Assembly (NCBI RefSeq): GCF_018687715.1
Contig: NC_056754.1
Location: 11,193,501-11,257,500 of the forward strand
DNA from: Carya illinoinensis
Lineage: Eukaryota; Streptophyta; Magnoliopsida; Fagales; Juglandaceae
Reading direction: 5' to 3'
DNA: 64,000 nt
This document shows positions 47,290-60,200 of this stretch, one piece after another. A model generated the notes under the pieces. The model was not told the origin of the DNA and did not search any database. It was given only the letters and a program-made list of their open reading frames with translations. Position 1 is the stretch's first letter; each line of letters begins with the position of its first letter. A program made the position numbers and the translations under genes.

Positions 47290-48030
47290 CAATTGTTGAT
47301 TGCTTATATTCGTGCCTGATTTCTAAAGCATCAATGGGTCTAAATGCCATTGCATATCCAGTTCAGAACTGGCCCTGCACACGCTCCATTGGGCCCAAAC
47401 AAACTGCGCTTTTTTGTTTTTTGGGTGAATTTAACACAAACTACGAGATATATTTTCGTATAAAAACTATAACCAACCTTCTAATTTTATTTCTTCATTT
47501 TTTAATAATTATATAAGTGATTATTAATGAATCTGTATATATATATTTTAAATATTTAAAAAATATTTGAAGAAAAAGATAAAAAAGAGTTTAATTGCAA
47601 TAATGGTAACGTTGAAGAGATAAAATATGAGGCTAGTAACATTACTGTTTTTTAATTTACAAAATAAAAATAATATTAAAAATTTATATTTAAATAATTT
47701 TTGAATTTCATAATATATTTTTTGAATTTTTGAATTTTTTAAAATTTAATAAAATACTTTAACTCAAATAATTTATTATTTCATTAGATATTTTAAATCC
47801 AAACGCTAGTAAAATGTTATTTGCTGATGATGCGTAATATGCTAATAGCACTGTAATGCTTCGAAACAATTGGACCACATAGCACTGTTTGAGGATAGAA
47901 AAACACTTTCAATCTATTTTATCTTATTCTATCTTATTATTATAATTTTTTATATAAAATAAAATAAATAATTTAAACTTTTTAATATTTTAAAATAATA
48001 TTTTATTTTTCGTCCAACCTATTTCAATAT
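47290..48030. other. Gene-free AT-rich interval between the LINE and SPPL1
   Basis: No coding sequence seen. It contains a reverse-orientation copy of the dispersed AT-rich MITE at about 47890-48020 (ATCTTATTCTATCTTATTAT and following). Confidence 0.6.
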
Positions 48031-49317
48031 TAAACATATTAGCAACACCTCGAAATAGAACTCCTAAAGATCATTCGAAATACCTCCATTGCAGGCTTTT
48101 CATACTCTTCCAGAAGTCCAAGGTTAGTCCTCCCGGAAACCCCCTCAGCGATCACCTCCCAGAACCCTAGTTTCTTAATTCCAACCCCTTGTTTCTTCAG
48201 ATCTTCAGCTGTATATACTATGTATATGTTTTCTTTCATCTGTAGACACGAGATATGTAATCGTGTGCATACACCGATTTTATTTATCTATTTTGGAAGC
48301 TCTGCATGTTGGGTTTTTGGTATCAATGCTCTGATTTGTTATTGAAAAAAACGGAGAAAGTAATTGAGAAGCTTTACATTTTGGGTCTTATCACTTTGTT
48401 TAGATGATGAGCAACTAAATAAAAAAGTTTTGACTCTTTTGTCTGTATTGGTTTCATGTTAAAGAATTAGTGAAATGTTAAGCTCGAATGTAGTATTTTT
48501 TAGGAAAGAATTGCGAACTTATTTGAATTTCTATTATTTCTGGGCCATCAAATGGAAGGTATAAAAGTTTGGGCCTGATGTAGTTTAAGACGAGTAGAAT
48601 TTCTTGTTGCTTAATGTTTTCATTGTTTGGGCTGCTGAGGAAACGTAGGCAAAGGAAAGGAAAAGGCATTGAAGATTAACGTATTCCATGCTGAACCAAA
48701 AGACACATGTCTGGAATGTATTTAGTGAATTGGCTTTCCACTTCTAAAACGAAGAAGAGAGAGAAAATGGAGGAAAAACTTTTGAAAGTTATTTTTTGAG
48801 GAAACATGTTTGGTTGAAATGATAGAAAATGTTTGAGAGCCGTTTTTAATATTTTCTCATCCACGTTTCATCAAAGAGACGATATAATAGGAAATTCCAA
48901 AATGGACTTCTCATTGCATTAGCTTCTCCATTTTTCTCTCTCAATTTGTCTATTGTTTATCCATAAGCACTTGCTGTAATGGAATCCCCATAGACTCATC
49001 AAGTTTAAAGTTTTATGAATCTTACATTTCCTGCTTTATCAGGCAACTGCCGTACTAAGCTATGAGTTAAGTTTAGCTTCTTTTTTAGTTGATTTAGCTT
49101 CTATTATTTCCAGTTATACCAGTTGCACTCTTACGCACTTCCTTGATATGATTTCTTTGCAGGTTGTATAAATTTCTCTGATCAAGTTGTTATCGGGGAG
49201 ACAATGCAACTTTGGTTTCAGACATTGTAATTGAGAACTTTCTCTATTGATATTTATTAATGCAAGACTGACAAGTTGAAGATCATAAATTAGAAGGAAC
49301 TGAGTGTTAAGTAAGTT
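48030..49317 (+). promoter_or_regulatory. Probable 5' UTR region of SPPL1 with a leader intron
   Basis: The 1.3 kb before the SPPL1 ATG has no host coding sequence. A strong acceptor, ATTTCTTTGCAG, ends at about 49162. From there to the ATG at 49318 the sequence would be leader exon, so a 5' UTR intron is likely. The transcription start may be near 48050-48250, but I see no decisive signal. Confidence 0.4.
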
Positions 49318-51829
49318 ATGGAGCCTCTGTGGAAACTTTTATATTTGCTGGAGCCAGCACCCATTACGCTCATTGTGACTGCAGTAGCTGCATCATTTGG
49401 ATCTGCATTTCGGGCTCTTAATTATGGGAAGGAGATGGAGCGAAACCGTAACTTATTTGAAGCATCCATCACATTAGATAGGTCACAAGCTCTAATGATC
49501 CCAATAATGAGCTCTTGCAGTTTGCTTTTGATGTTCTACCTGTTCTCTTCTGTCTCACAACTCCTTACTGCATTTACAGCCATTGCCTCCGTTTCATCCC
49601 TTTTTTTCTGCTTATATCCTTATGCTGCATATATAAGGTCACAATTTGGTTTAACCGACCCATTTGTGTCTCGTTGCTGCTCAAAGTCATTTACACGAAT
49701 TCAAGGGTTATTATTCCTGGCATGCTCTGGTGTTGTTGCCGCTTGGCTTGTTTCTGGCCATTGGATATTAAATAATTTGTTGGGCATCTCCATATGCATT
49801 GCATTCGTGAGCCATGTGCGTCTCCCGAACATCAAAATATGTGCAATGCTTCTCGTTTGTTTATTTGTATATGACATTTTCTGGGTTTTCTTCTCTGAGA
49901 GGTTTTTTGGGGCAAATGTCATGGTCTCAGTGGCAACGCAACAAGCATTGAATCCTGTCCATACAGTTGCTAATAGTTTGAGCCTTCCTGGGCTGCAATT
50001 GATTACAAAGAAGCTGGAGTTGCCTGTGAAGATTGTTTTCCCTAGGAATTTGTTGGGTGGAGCAGTTCCTGGAGGAAATGCTGCAGACTTCATGATGCTT
50101 GGGCTAGGCGACATGGTATGGCATCCTTTTCTTTCTATTTGTGCTACTGTAGGTTTTACCAAATCTGGAAGTTCTGTTGCATATGATCATTATCACCTTC
50201 AGTCAGTACTTTCTTGCAATTTAATGTGGAAGAGATGTTCTCCTGTAAATCCAGGATCAAGGACTGGAACATCTCTTCATGCTCTTCCATGACATGGCCC
50301 AGCCCCCACCCTAGTGTGATCTTGACACCCCTCGTCTCCCAGACTTGCGGTTGGCACTAGTAGGCCTGTGGCTCAACCTCCCACAATTGCCTCCAGCCAC
50401 TCATTAGAAGCATACCCTGAATACTAAGTCATGCATATCAATATGTGTGTTTGTGTGTGATACTCATGGTGGTGGGCGGTCAGCACCTGTCCCAATCAAG
50501 AAACTTGGTTGGATTTTAATAAAGAGGTATATTCATCTTGTTTGTTAATTGCATGGGGAAAATCTGCCCCATTAAGACCTTGTGGCCAAAATTGCGATCC
50601 CTATTCCAAAACCATCATGAACCCGATTAGGATTTATCTATCCTTTCTTAATGGTTTCAAGCCCCGTAAAACTTGCCTGCTCTGGTCATGATGGGTTAGA
50701 TTGCCAAAATAAGGCAACTTATCGATACGCCTAAGGCAAAGCTATCCTGAACATTGACAGTAATGCCCAGCTGTGAGTATGTTTTCGAAATTTTCTTCGC
50801 ATATTGAATGTATTATATGGAGTGAATATAAGAACATCTTGCACGACTTTGAATGCTTTTGATGTAAAGCCAAGAGCTTTGCTCTAATTGGAGTTTGTCT
50901 ACAAGAGGTTTGGCATTATTCAGTATATCTCTCAGATGTATCAAGGTATATTGTTCTGTATCTGATAATATCTTAAAAGAATATTTATATTTTCTTTGGC
51001 TAATGTTCTTGTCGCAGGCTATTCCTTCCATGCTTTTGGCTTTAGTTCTCTGCTTTGATCATCGAAAGAGCAGGGATTCAGTAAATCTCTCGGACATAAA
51101 TTCTTCGAAGGGGCACAAATACATATGGTATGCCCTTGCTGGGTATGCGATCGGGCTGGTAACCGCTTTAGCTGCTGGTGTTTTGACTCACTCGCCTCAA
51201 CCTGCACTTCTTTATCTGGTAATTTTTCTCTTTAATTTTTGTGTTGCCATCCTTGTGACGTTTTCTCATTCATGCAATCATGAAATTGATGCAAATTCTT
51301 TTTCTCTGTTGTTGATATACATTGATTGGTTTATTCTACCAACCTAAGTTACCATTTACAAGCTTCTTTGGGGTGTAAGCTTTCATGGTTCAAATTATCA
51401 AGTCAATATATTTTTTTGGCGACCATTGTACGCTCCTATGGCTAGTAAATGGTGGAAACGATTTTGATTCTCCTGTAAGAACTGAATTTTTTGGCATTAA
51501 GTACGATATTTTTATCTTAAACTCTGACACTAGGGGAAAAAAACTGGTTGTTCTTATTTTATGAACCTTTTTCCAGAAAAACATCTCCAGTAACATAACT
51601 GTATCAAATTTTGAGGGCACTTACCTAGTCCAGTTGAGCAGTAGTTTTATGTCAAGTAAGAACCCTTGTGCCCTCTAACTTAAAACATTTTTCCCTATTT
51701 CGGTGAATGTAGGTACCTTCTACACTGGGACCTATTATCGTGATCTCTTGGATGAGGAAGGAGCTAATGGAATTATGGGAAGGAAGTATGCCAAACCTAA
51801 ACGAAAAAGCTCGCCAAACAGAAGTTTGA
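49318..51829 (+). CDS. SPPL1: Signal peptide peptidase-like aspartic protease (SPPL1 type), intact
   Basis: An intramembrane aspartyl protease (presenilin/SPP family, GxGD class) of the secretory/endosomal membranes that cleaves type II membrane segments. There are three coding exons: 49318-50115, 51018-51218 and 51713-51829. They join in phase to 371 residues with no stop, the length expected for plant SPPL1. The N terminus MEPLWKLLYLLEPAPITLIV begins a run of about nine membrane segments. The catalytic Asp pair is YDIFWVF (about residue 187) and LGLGDM at the end of exon 1, and the C-terminal motif QPALLYL ends exon 2. Exon 3 encodes VPSTLGPIIVISWMRKELME and a short tail ending in TEV. It lacks the N-terminal protease-associated domain of SPPL2-6, which fits SPPL1. 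Confidence 0.95.
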
Positions 51830-52941
51830 GATGCCTAACGGTCCAACACAAGGAGACTGCTCGGTGCCTTTTAGAGGTTGTAGATTCATATAAAAGCCAT
51901 CTCCTTGTCAAACTTCAGAAAATCAACAAATATATGTTTATTTTGGTATCAAACATTTGGCATCAGATGTTTCGCTTTAATTCCCCAGCAATGAAAATGG
52001 GAAATTTATGCAAACCTTGTCTTGCCCTGTTATGAATTTTCTTTTGAGACGAGATACACTTCCATTTTCCACACTAAAATCTAGACATAAGGTCTCGGGA
52101 TGGTCTGAAAGAAAAGGTTACTCGGAGCATTTGGTCGTAATTCACCTTGTTGGTGAACTTGCATGGTATGGACACTAATGGCCCGTCTGAAATAGAGAGT
52201 GTCAATGTGTGATGCGCCAAAATCTATCCATGGCCGCAAATAATGCAAACTACGTTTATACGGCAATGAAGGTTCAATATTTGGAAGAATAGGGTTAGTA
52301 TTGGATTGAAGGAGATAGACATGCACTCGAAGATATTGAGGCAACTTGACTATTACCAACGTTCGGCTATACTGTGTAAATCTCATCTCGTGATTTCAAG
52401 AAAATGAAATGGATGATCATCAACTTGACTATCCAGTCTCCGAGCACACGGTGAAAGAGGTTTTTTTTTTTTGAAATGATGATACATCAAGAAATAATAA
52501 AAGGATAATAATTAAAAAATTATGAATATTATTTTTCAGATAAAGTTATATATAAAAAAAAATCAATGCAGGTGTTCTATCATTTCTGTATTTTTTTGGA
52601 TCATAAGGGAAGAAATCAATTACTATTAATTTAGAAAAGAATAAAATAAAAATAAATTTTAAAAAATAAAAAATTAATGTACCGTGTATAACAATGATGA
52701 GCAACAAAACCCTTTTTTTTTTTTTTAAAAAGCTTCATTCCATGGTCGACTATTAAAATGAAGCCGAAACGACGCCGTAGGAACACCGGCGTGGATCTAC
52801 GAAAACAAGCAAACTAAAGGCACTCGCTAGTCGCCTACTTCATTTAAACAACGATTGAAAGGACGCTGCTCGACTGCTTGCTCGCCGACCACCTTCCATA
52901 AATAAAGCGAGAGTTTCCGAGAGAGAGAGACAAAGAGAGAG
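51830..52941. other. SPPL1-CPSF100 intergenic region
   Basis: The left part should be the SPPL1 3' UTR. The right end has a TATA-like CATAAATAAAG at about 52896 and a GA-rich leader (52918-52941) just before the CPSF100 ATG. A 101-codon minus frame at 52081-52386 resembles nothing I recognise. Confidence 0.5.
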
Positions 52942-54166
52942 ATGGGAACTTCGGTGCAGGTGACTCCGGTGTGCGGAGTGTACAACGAGAATCCGCTGTC
53001 GTACTTAGTTTCCATAGACGGTTTCAACTTCCTCATCGACTGTGGTTGGAACGACCTCTTCGATCCCTCTCTCCTTCAGCCCCTCTCCAAGTACTCTCTT
53101 CAATTCTTGTTCTTCTTTTCACTTTCTTTCTTTAACAACAAAACAATTTTCGGAGGCTCTGTGGTGGACATTGTCTAACCTAACTTTAAAATTTCTTAGA
53201 TTGAAGTCTACCCTTCTTTTAAAATTTAATTTAACAAATTGAACCAGTTGCTGAACAATGCAAGTGCTTGACTTCCTGTTGAATTCCGTGTAATAGTTCA
53301 CAAGAAAATAATTGTTATTTGAGTAAACTCCCAATCCTTGTTTGTATACTGAGAACGTGGCGGAAATATAAATAGAATTTGATAGAATGGAGCTGATGTT
53401 CCATACAAAGTGTTCCGTTGCATTTTGTTTTCAATTTTATTTTTCCCGCGGGGGGGAGGACCACTTTAACACAAGATTGGACTGGTGTGCAGAATAGCAT
53501 CAAAAATAGATGCCGTCTTGCTTTCATATCCGGATACACTTCACCTTGGTGCCTTGCCGTATGCCATGAAACAGCTTGGACTCTCCGCTCCGATTTATTC
53601 TACTGAGCCTGTTTACAGATTGGGCCTCCTCACAATGTACGATCAGTATCTCGCGCGGAAGGTGAAGTTTTCATCCTGTATTGTTGCACATTCTTTGTTG
53701 ACTGTTGACTAAGTGCTTATTCTTAGCATACTATGAACTTGATTATGATATCTTAAAACTCATCTTAACTTGAAATGGGTGATTAAATTATTAACTTGAT
53801 GAGGGAGTAAGTTTTATATAATACTTTTCTACATATGTTATATATGATCAGTAAAGATGTAAAGAAATGAATGAAAACCCTGAGGGGTAGCTCAATTGGT
53901 CAGGCATTGGGTTTGCTCCCCAATGGTCACTAGTTCGAGTCCTCTCAGGGCCACTAGAGGTTTATCTGGCCGTTAACTTCAGGGTCCCATGGAATTAGTC
54001 AAGGTGCGCGCAAGCTGGCCTAGACACCCAAGGATATCAAAAAAAAAATGAATGAATATATGTGGAACATTACTATATCTATAGAGTAGAGAATTCTAAA
54101 TTAAAAATTATAACCTGTGCTATTCATTTTGCAAGTGCTTACATCTTGTCTGAAAATTTGACATAC

Positions 54167-54226
<60 letters not shown>

Positions 54227-57200
54227 GTGCAGCAAGTGTCGGAGTTTGAACTGTTTACTTTAGATGATATTGATTCTGCCTTCCAAATGGTGACCAGACT
54301 AACCTACTCTCAGAATCATCATCTCTCCGGTATGCATTTGTGTTGATGGTGATCACTTTCTTAGAAACAAGGCTTTAAATGAGTTGAGTTTTATTTTTTT
54401 TACCTTTATTTTTGGGGTTTTTTTTTTTTTTTTGTTTTTTTTGGGGGGGGGGGGGGGGTGTGAAAAGAAAGGGTTGCTAGTTTTCTGCTGTCTGTTCTCC
54501 AAGATTTTGATGTACAGGTGGTACAAATTGAGACTAGATGGTCCATGTGGTCCTGTACCTAGTGAGAACATTGACGTGTCTAAAGTGAATTGTTTATTAA
54601 TTTAGAAGGTACATTGCCTCTCACTTAAGGCATAGTCTGTTTTGAGTGCTTTGGCATGTTAGCATTTTTATAGGAGCTTTTGCCTCGCTCATCATGTTTT
54701 GATACTATTCAAGACAATTGGATGCTATTCATGTTGATCAATTTCTGTAGATTGTTAATGTGAAATATATTATGAATACATTGACGCTCTTATTTTGTCT
54801 TTTCTCTTCTTCCTCTCCTTTTTGTAGTTTAATTTGTTAACCTGATAATTGTTTTAAGTTTTTGGGTGAAGAATCTTGTAAGGGATGGGAACAGTTGTAA
54901 TGTCTTGCTTTAGTTGTGTTTTGGTTTAGCTTGTATTTAGGTGTATTTACTTGTATACATCCTGTGTACTTGGGCTATGCCTATTTACTTGGAATAAAAT
55001 TCTCTTATTAACTATAAAAAAAAAAAAATTGTAGGCAAAGGGGAGGGGATTGTGATTGCACCCCATGTGGCTGGGCATCTTTTGGGAGGTACTGTATGGA
55101 AGATAACAAAGGATGGTGAAGATGTTATATATGCTGTTGACTTAAACCATCGCAAAGAAAGGTAAACCTTCCTTCCAACTACCTGCACCATATTTGCTGT
55201 AATACATTACCATAGGGAACTGCGTCCCCATCAAATCAACTTAGACATGGCACAGTTTTTTCAAGTACTCTAAATTTGGTTGTTGGAAATCACTTTGTTC
55301 CCCTCCTGCTCATTTATGCTCGTTATGTACTGTTGAAAGCTGATATTTTAAGTAAAATCTTGTACACGTTAGAAAGTTTTAAGTATCCCCATCATTCCAT
55401 GCTTTGGGATAAGTGTTTTTGTATCTGTTTTACGTTTTCTTACAAAAATTTGCTTAATAAGATTAGCAATACTATTATATACCTTTTAAAAACTCAGAAA
55501 ATTGTAACCCCTAGGGGTTGGCTCAAGTGGTAAAGGGCTTGGGCGTGGGGGTATGCTCCCCCTAGGTCTAAGTTTCAAATCCCTTTGGGTGCAAACAATC
55601 TCTAGGGACTATCAGACTGGGGGGTTTTTCTATTGAATTACCTGAGATGTACTTGTGGAAAACTCCTTGTCAAGGGCCTGTGCACCATTGGGATTAGTTG
55701 GGATGCTGTTCATAGACACCTGGTGCCAATAAAAACAATTGGAAAATTGTACTTATCGGTTTTGTTTTTGTTAGGCATTTGAATGGAACTGTTCTAGCAT
55801 CTTTTGTGCGGCCTGCCGTTCTAATAACAGATGCTTATAATGCTCTAAACAATCAGCCATATAGACGTGGTGAAAAGGAGAATGAGTTTGGAGGTACTAA
55901 TTCTTATGATCTTTAAACTTTTCATCCCCCTTTAAGCCCATGCTTTTGTCAGCTAGGTACGATATTGCTATTTCCTCTAGGAATAGCATCTCTCTCTCTC
56001 TTTTTGTTTGTAATTTTCATTTATCTCAATTTGAATTTATAAAACACATGCATGAATGCATGGTATTTAGTCGTGGATGTCAACTATAGGTTTCAAGATT
56101 GCCAATGAACATGTTTTATTTATTTATAATTTATCTTTGTTATTTTTTAATTCTTATGCCATCTTTCTTGGTTGATTTAGAAACTATAAAGAAAACACTA
56201 GGTGCTGGAGGAAATGTATTACTACCAGTTGATACCGCTGGGAGAGTATTGGAACTTATTCTAATATTAGAACAGGTCAGTAGGAGGGATGCTATTTTTC
56301 TTGGTCTGGCTAAGTATACATAATCCTGCCTTATGCAAATACCATTGGTCAATATTTTAACATAGGATTTTGGTGATGGTTGCAGTATTGGACAGATAAA
56401 AGTTTGAACTATCCCATATTCTTTCTTACATATGTTGCGTCTAGCACAATCGATTATATCAAGAGTTTCCTTGAGTGGATGAGTGATTCGATTGCAAAAT
56501 CTTTTGAACAAAATCGTGAAAATCCCTTTCATCTAAAGTAAGTGATGCTTTCTTAATGAGGATTCTTCCTTAGAATATTCATATTTAATGCAACCTTATT
56601 TTTTTGTTTTCTATATATCTGTGTACTTGAGAAAGATGTACCCTATCTGATTTGTTATTCATGTTGCTGGGTGATGTTGCTTAATGGGTATTTTCACTTG
56701 CAGGCATGTCACACTTTTAATTAACAAGACTGAACTTGATAATGCTCCAGATGGTCCGAAGGTTAGATAACCTTTGCACCCCTTAACTTCACTTTTGCCC
56801 ACTACTGATGGAAAGGATTTACACATCTTAAATAGGTTGTTATTGCATCCATGGCGAGTTTGGAAGTAGGTTTTTCTCATGATATTTTTGTTGAATGGGC
56901 GTCTGATACGAAGAATCTTGTGCTCTTTACTGACAGAGGCCAGGTATATTTTTAAGACCTTGTTTGTTGAATTTTCCAAGATTAGCATTTTAAGCTGTGT
57001 TTTACTTATGAAAATGAATTGGGAGTAGTATTTTCGAAATTCAGATATTGATAGCTTTCGTGACTGAGTGTACTGCAAGTCCCTATATTTTCAGCTGGAA
57101 TTTGAGAAGTCGCTGTCCTCTATTATCACGTTTGTAAATTTTTCAGTTCAGCTAATATAATGAAGACTGTTTAATTTCATTACCATTTCATCTTTGCTGC

Positions 57201-60200
57201 ATTCTTTTCAAAGAAATCAATTGCTTCATGATGGCTCTCTCTTGAGGAAATCAAACTGCTTTGCCCATGTAATATTTACCATGAATATGAGGTCTAAATT
57301 AATGTTGCTGTTCATTCTTAAAGTGTCAAGGTGAACATATGTTTTCATAGAAATTCTCTAGCTTGCTATTCGCCTTTTCAACTTGGGTTGGCAATAGAGT
57401 GTCTTATCAGCCAAATGCAGGGCTGACTCAATGGTAAAGCCTAGGCCATTGCCTAAGGCCCCCCCACCCTATGTAAGACCCCCAAAAACTAAAATGAGGT
57501 GTTTTTTATTTTTTATTTTTAAATAAAAACCATTTCATTAAATAAAATTTTAAATAATTTTTAGATTTTTCAATGTGTGCAAGGCTCCTGATACTAAATT
57601 TAATATTTAATAGAATGAATTATTTATATTTAAGCTATTTTTTTTAAGGTCTTGCTAAATTGAGGCACAAAATTTGCATTGAGCCTCATTTAAGTTGTAT
57701 TAAATATAAATTCAAAAAAAATTTATTTAAAGATTTTAAATAAAATCTCATTTTATTGAAAATTTTGAAAATGTTCCATATAATAATTTATATTTTATTG
57801 TATTATAATTATGAATGACTCACTTAAATTTCGCCTTAGGCCTCAATTTGTATTGAGCTGCCCCTGGCCAACTGTCTCTACTAAGGTTGTTTTCCTCTAT
57901 GCTATACTGTGCTGGTTTGGGTGGTGAGGTATTCTCACTGAGAATACTTTACTACTATTTATTATTTTATCATTACTTTTCACATACTTTTTATTATTTT
58001 GTACTACTATTCAAGACTTTTTTTTTTATTTACTTTTTCATTACTATTTATAGAATATTTGAGATTACCTCACTACCAAAACACAACTCTCTGCCAAAAC
58101 AATATTTTTCCCTTTGATTATTATCTTGCTTCAGTGCATCTTTGACTTGAATTGACCATTTTTGGACTTATTATGCTTTCTAAATCATTTGAAAGTTGTC
58201 TCCCTTATGTTGTCCTCAGATTGTTCTGTACTAGATTTGGATGAGTGCATGAATTTCTTATTACACTTTTCTTTGAATTGCCATTCAGCTATGCTCTGCA
58301 GTGTATTTCTTGATTGCCTTGCATCTATCCGGTTGGCCTTAGAGGCTACAACTATTTATGATGTTTAGAAAATGATAATCATTGCGAATAATAATTACAT
58401 ATCACAAACACTTCTCCAGTTCTTTCATCTTTCCCTATTATATTGTTTGACTCTCTGCTTCTATTATGTTCTTTCCCGGATTTTGATTGCTGTTATTACT
58501 TAGTTTTGCTGCCTTTTGCTAACTTAACTTCTTAAAGCATCTTTTCCTTGGTCAATCGTATAGCATCTTGTTCTGGTATTTTCAACTGATTACACGGTGG
58601 TTCAACTGGCATCATTTTCAATTAGTTTTTCAATAAGAGATATATATATTTTTTCCGATAAGTAATAAGTTATTTTTTTGATATAAAGATAGGCGTTGCC
58701 TAGGTACACTGGAAGTATACATGTGAATACACCTATTTAAGAACTAGAAATAGGTACAAGGAAATCATGGAAGCTGAGACCATTCAAATCTAAAGCAATG
58801 GTCCACAAAAAAAAAGTCTTCCAGAAAAAACTCTGAAACTCTTCCAAGGAACGTTCATGATCCTCAAAATGTATTTCATTTCTTTCACTCCAAATACACC
58901 AAAAAATACATATAGGAGCCATCTTCCACACAGCTGTGATCTGTGGTGTCCTAGTGATCCCTCTCCAACTTGCTAATAGTTGAACCACCCTACCCGGCAT
59001 TACTCATGCCATTCCCATTTTGCTGAAAAAATAATTCCAGATATCTCGAGCAAACTTACAATGTAAAAGTAGATGGTCCGCCGTTGCACCGCTATTTGTG
59101 CACAAACAGCACCAGTCTGTTTCACTGCTATTTCACCGCCGTTTCAATAAGAGATATTTGTACTAGTTTCCTTTTATAGTCAAGGATTCTGTTGTATTTT
59201 GAATCCTTTCCTGTCAATAAGTCAAAAATTTACTGATAACATGCCTCTACTAAGGATCAGTAAACTTCTTTCTGCATTGGGTTTTTGCGGCTACTGATAT
59301 TATATGCACGTGAATGTAAGAATACATGTTGTTAAGATTTATTCAGACAATTTGAATTTTCTGTAAGCATTGTGAGATAAGCTTTCTATTTGTCCCCTCT
59401 TCTCTTTTAGTTCTTGGTTTCCTTTCCATTTGGATAAATATGCAGTCTTTTTCCAAAGAGAAATGTTGTAAATAATTGGGTTTTTACAGTCGGCCTTATA
59501 TTGCATTTAGTACTCATGTACATAACATGTAACTATGATATCACTACTGTATATTATCCCTATTCCATTGCAGCTTTATTTGGAATAGCTTTTTCTCTAA
59601 TAAAATAGGAATGTGCTGACGCCTTACAGTAAATATGTAGTTTGCCACATTAGCTCGTATACTCCAGGCAGATCCACCTCCAAAAGCTGTTAAAGTCATC
59701 ATGTCTAAGAGGGTTCCTTTGGTTGGAGAGGAGCTAATTGCTTATGAGGAAGAGCAGAACCGAATAAAAAAGGAAGAAACATTAAAAGCTGCTCTCATCA
59801 AGGAGGAGTCAAAAGCATCTCATGGGGCTGATGTTAATGTGAGCGATCCCATGGTCATTGATGTTAGTAAAGCTCATTCTTCGCCAGATGGTATGATAAC
59901 AAGAATTACAATTCCATTCCTGACCAAATTGAGATTCATTCTACACTTTATTTCACCATTTTCTGGGGTATATACTGAATCTTCCTGACTGTACCTCTCA
60001 GTGGCTGCTCAACATGGCGGTAAATACCGGGACATACTAACTGATGGATTTGTTCCTTCATCCACCAGTGTTGCCCCGATGTTTCCTTTTTATGAGAATG
60101 CTTCAGAGTGGGATGATTTCGGTGAAGTCATAAATCCTGATGATTATGTTATCAAGGACGAAGACATGGACCAAGCAGGAATGCACGTAAGTTCTATTTG

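Noticed and set aside
50116..50292. Extension of SPPL1 exon 1 to the open-frame end at 50292
   Set aside because: The donor ACATG|GTATGG after LGLGDM joins in phase to AIPSMLLALVLCF at 51018, the conserved continuation; the read-through tail is intron.
52081..52386. A 101-codon minus-strand frame between SPPL1 and CPSF100
   Set aside because: No motif I can name and no splice or start context; may be a relic, but unsupported.
53881..53955. A tRNA gene
   Set aside because: The A and B box matches belong to a SINE: the rest cannot fold as a cloverleaf, and an A tail and duplication are present. The same applies to 55507 and 2658.
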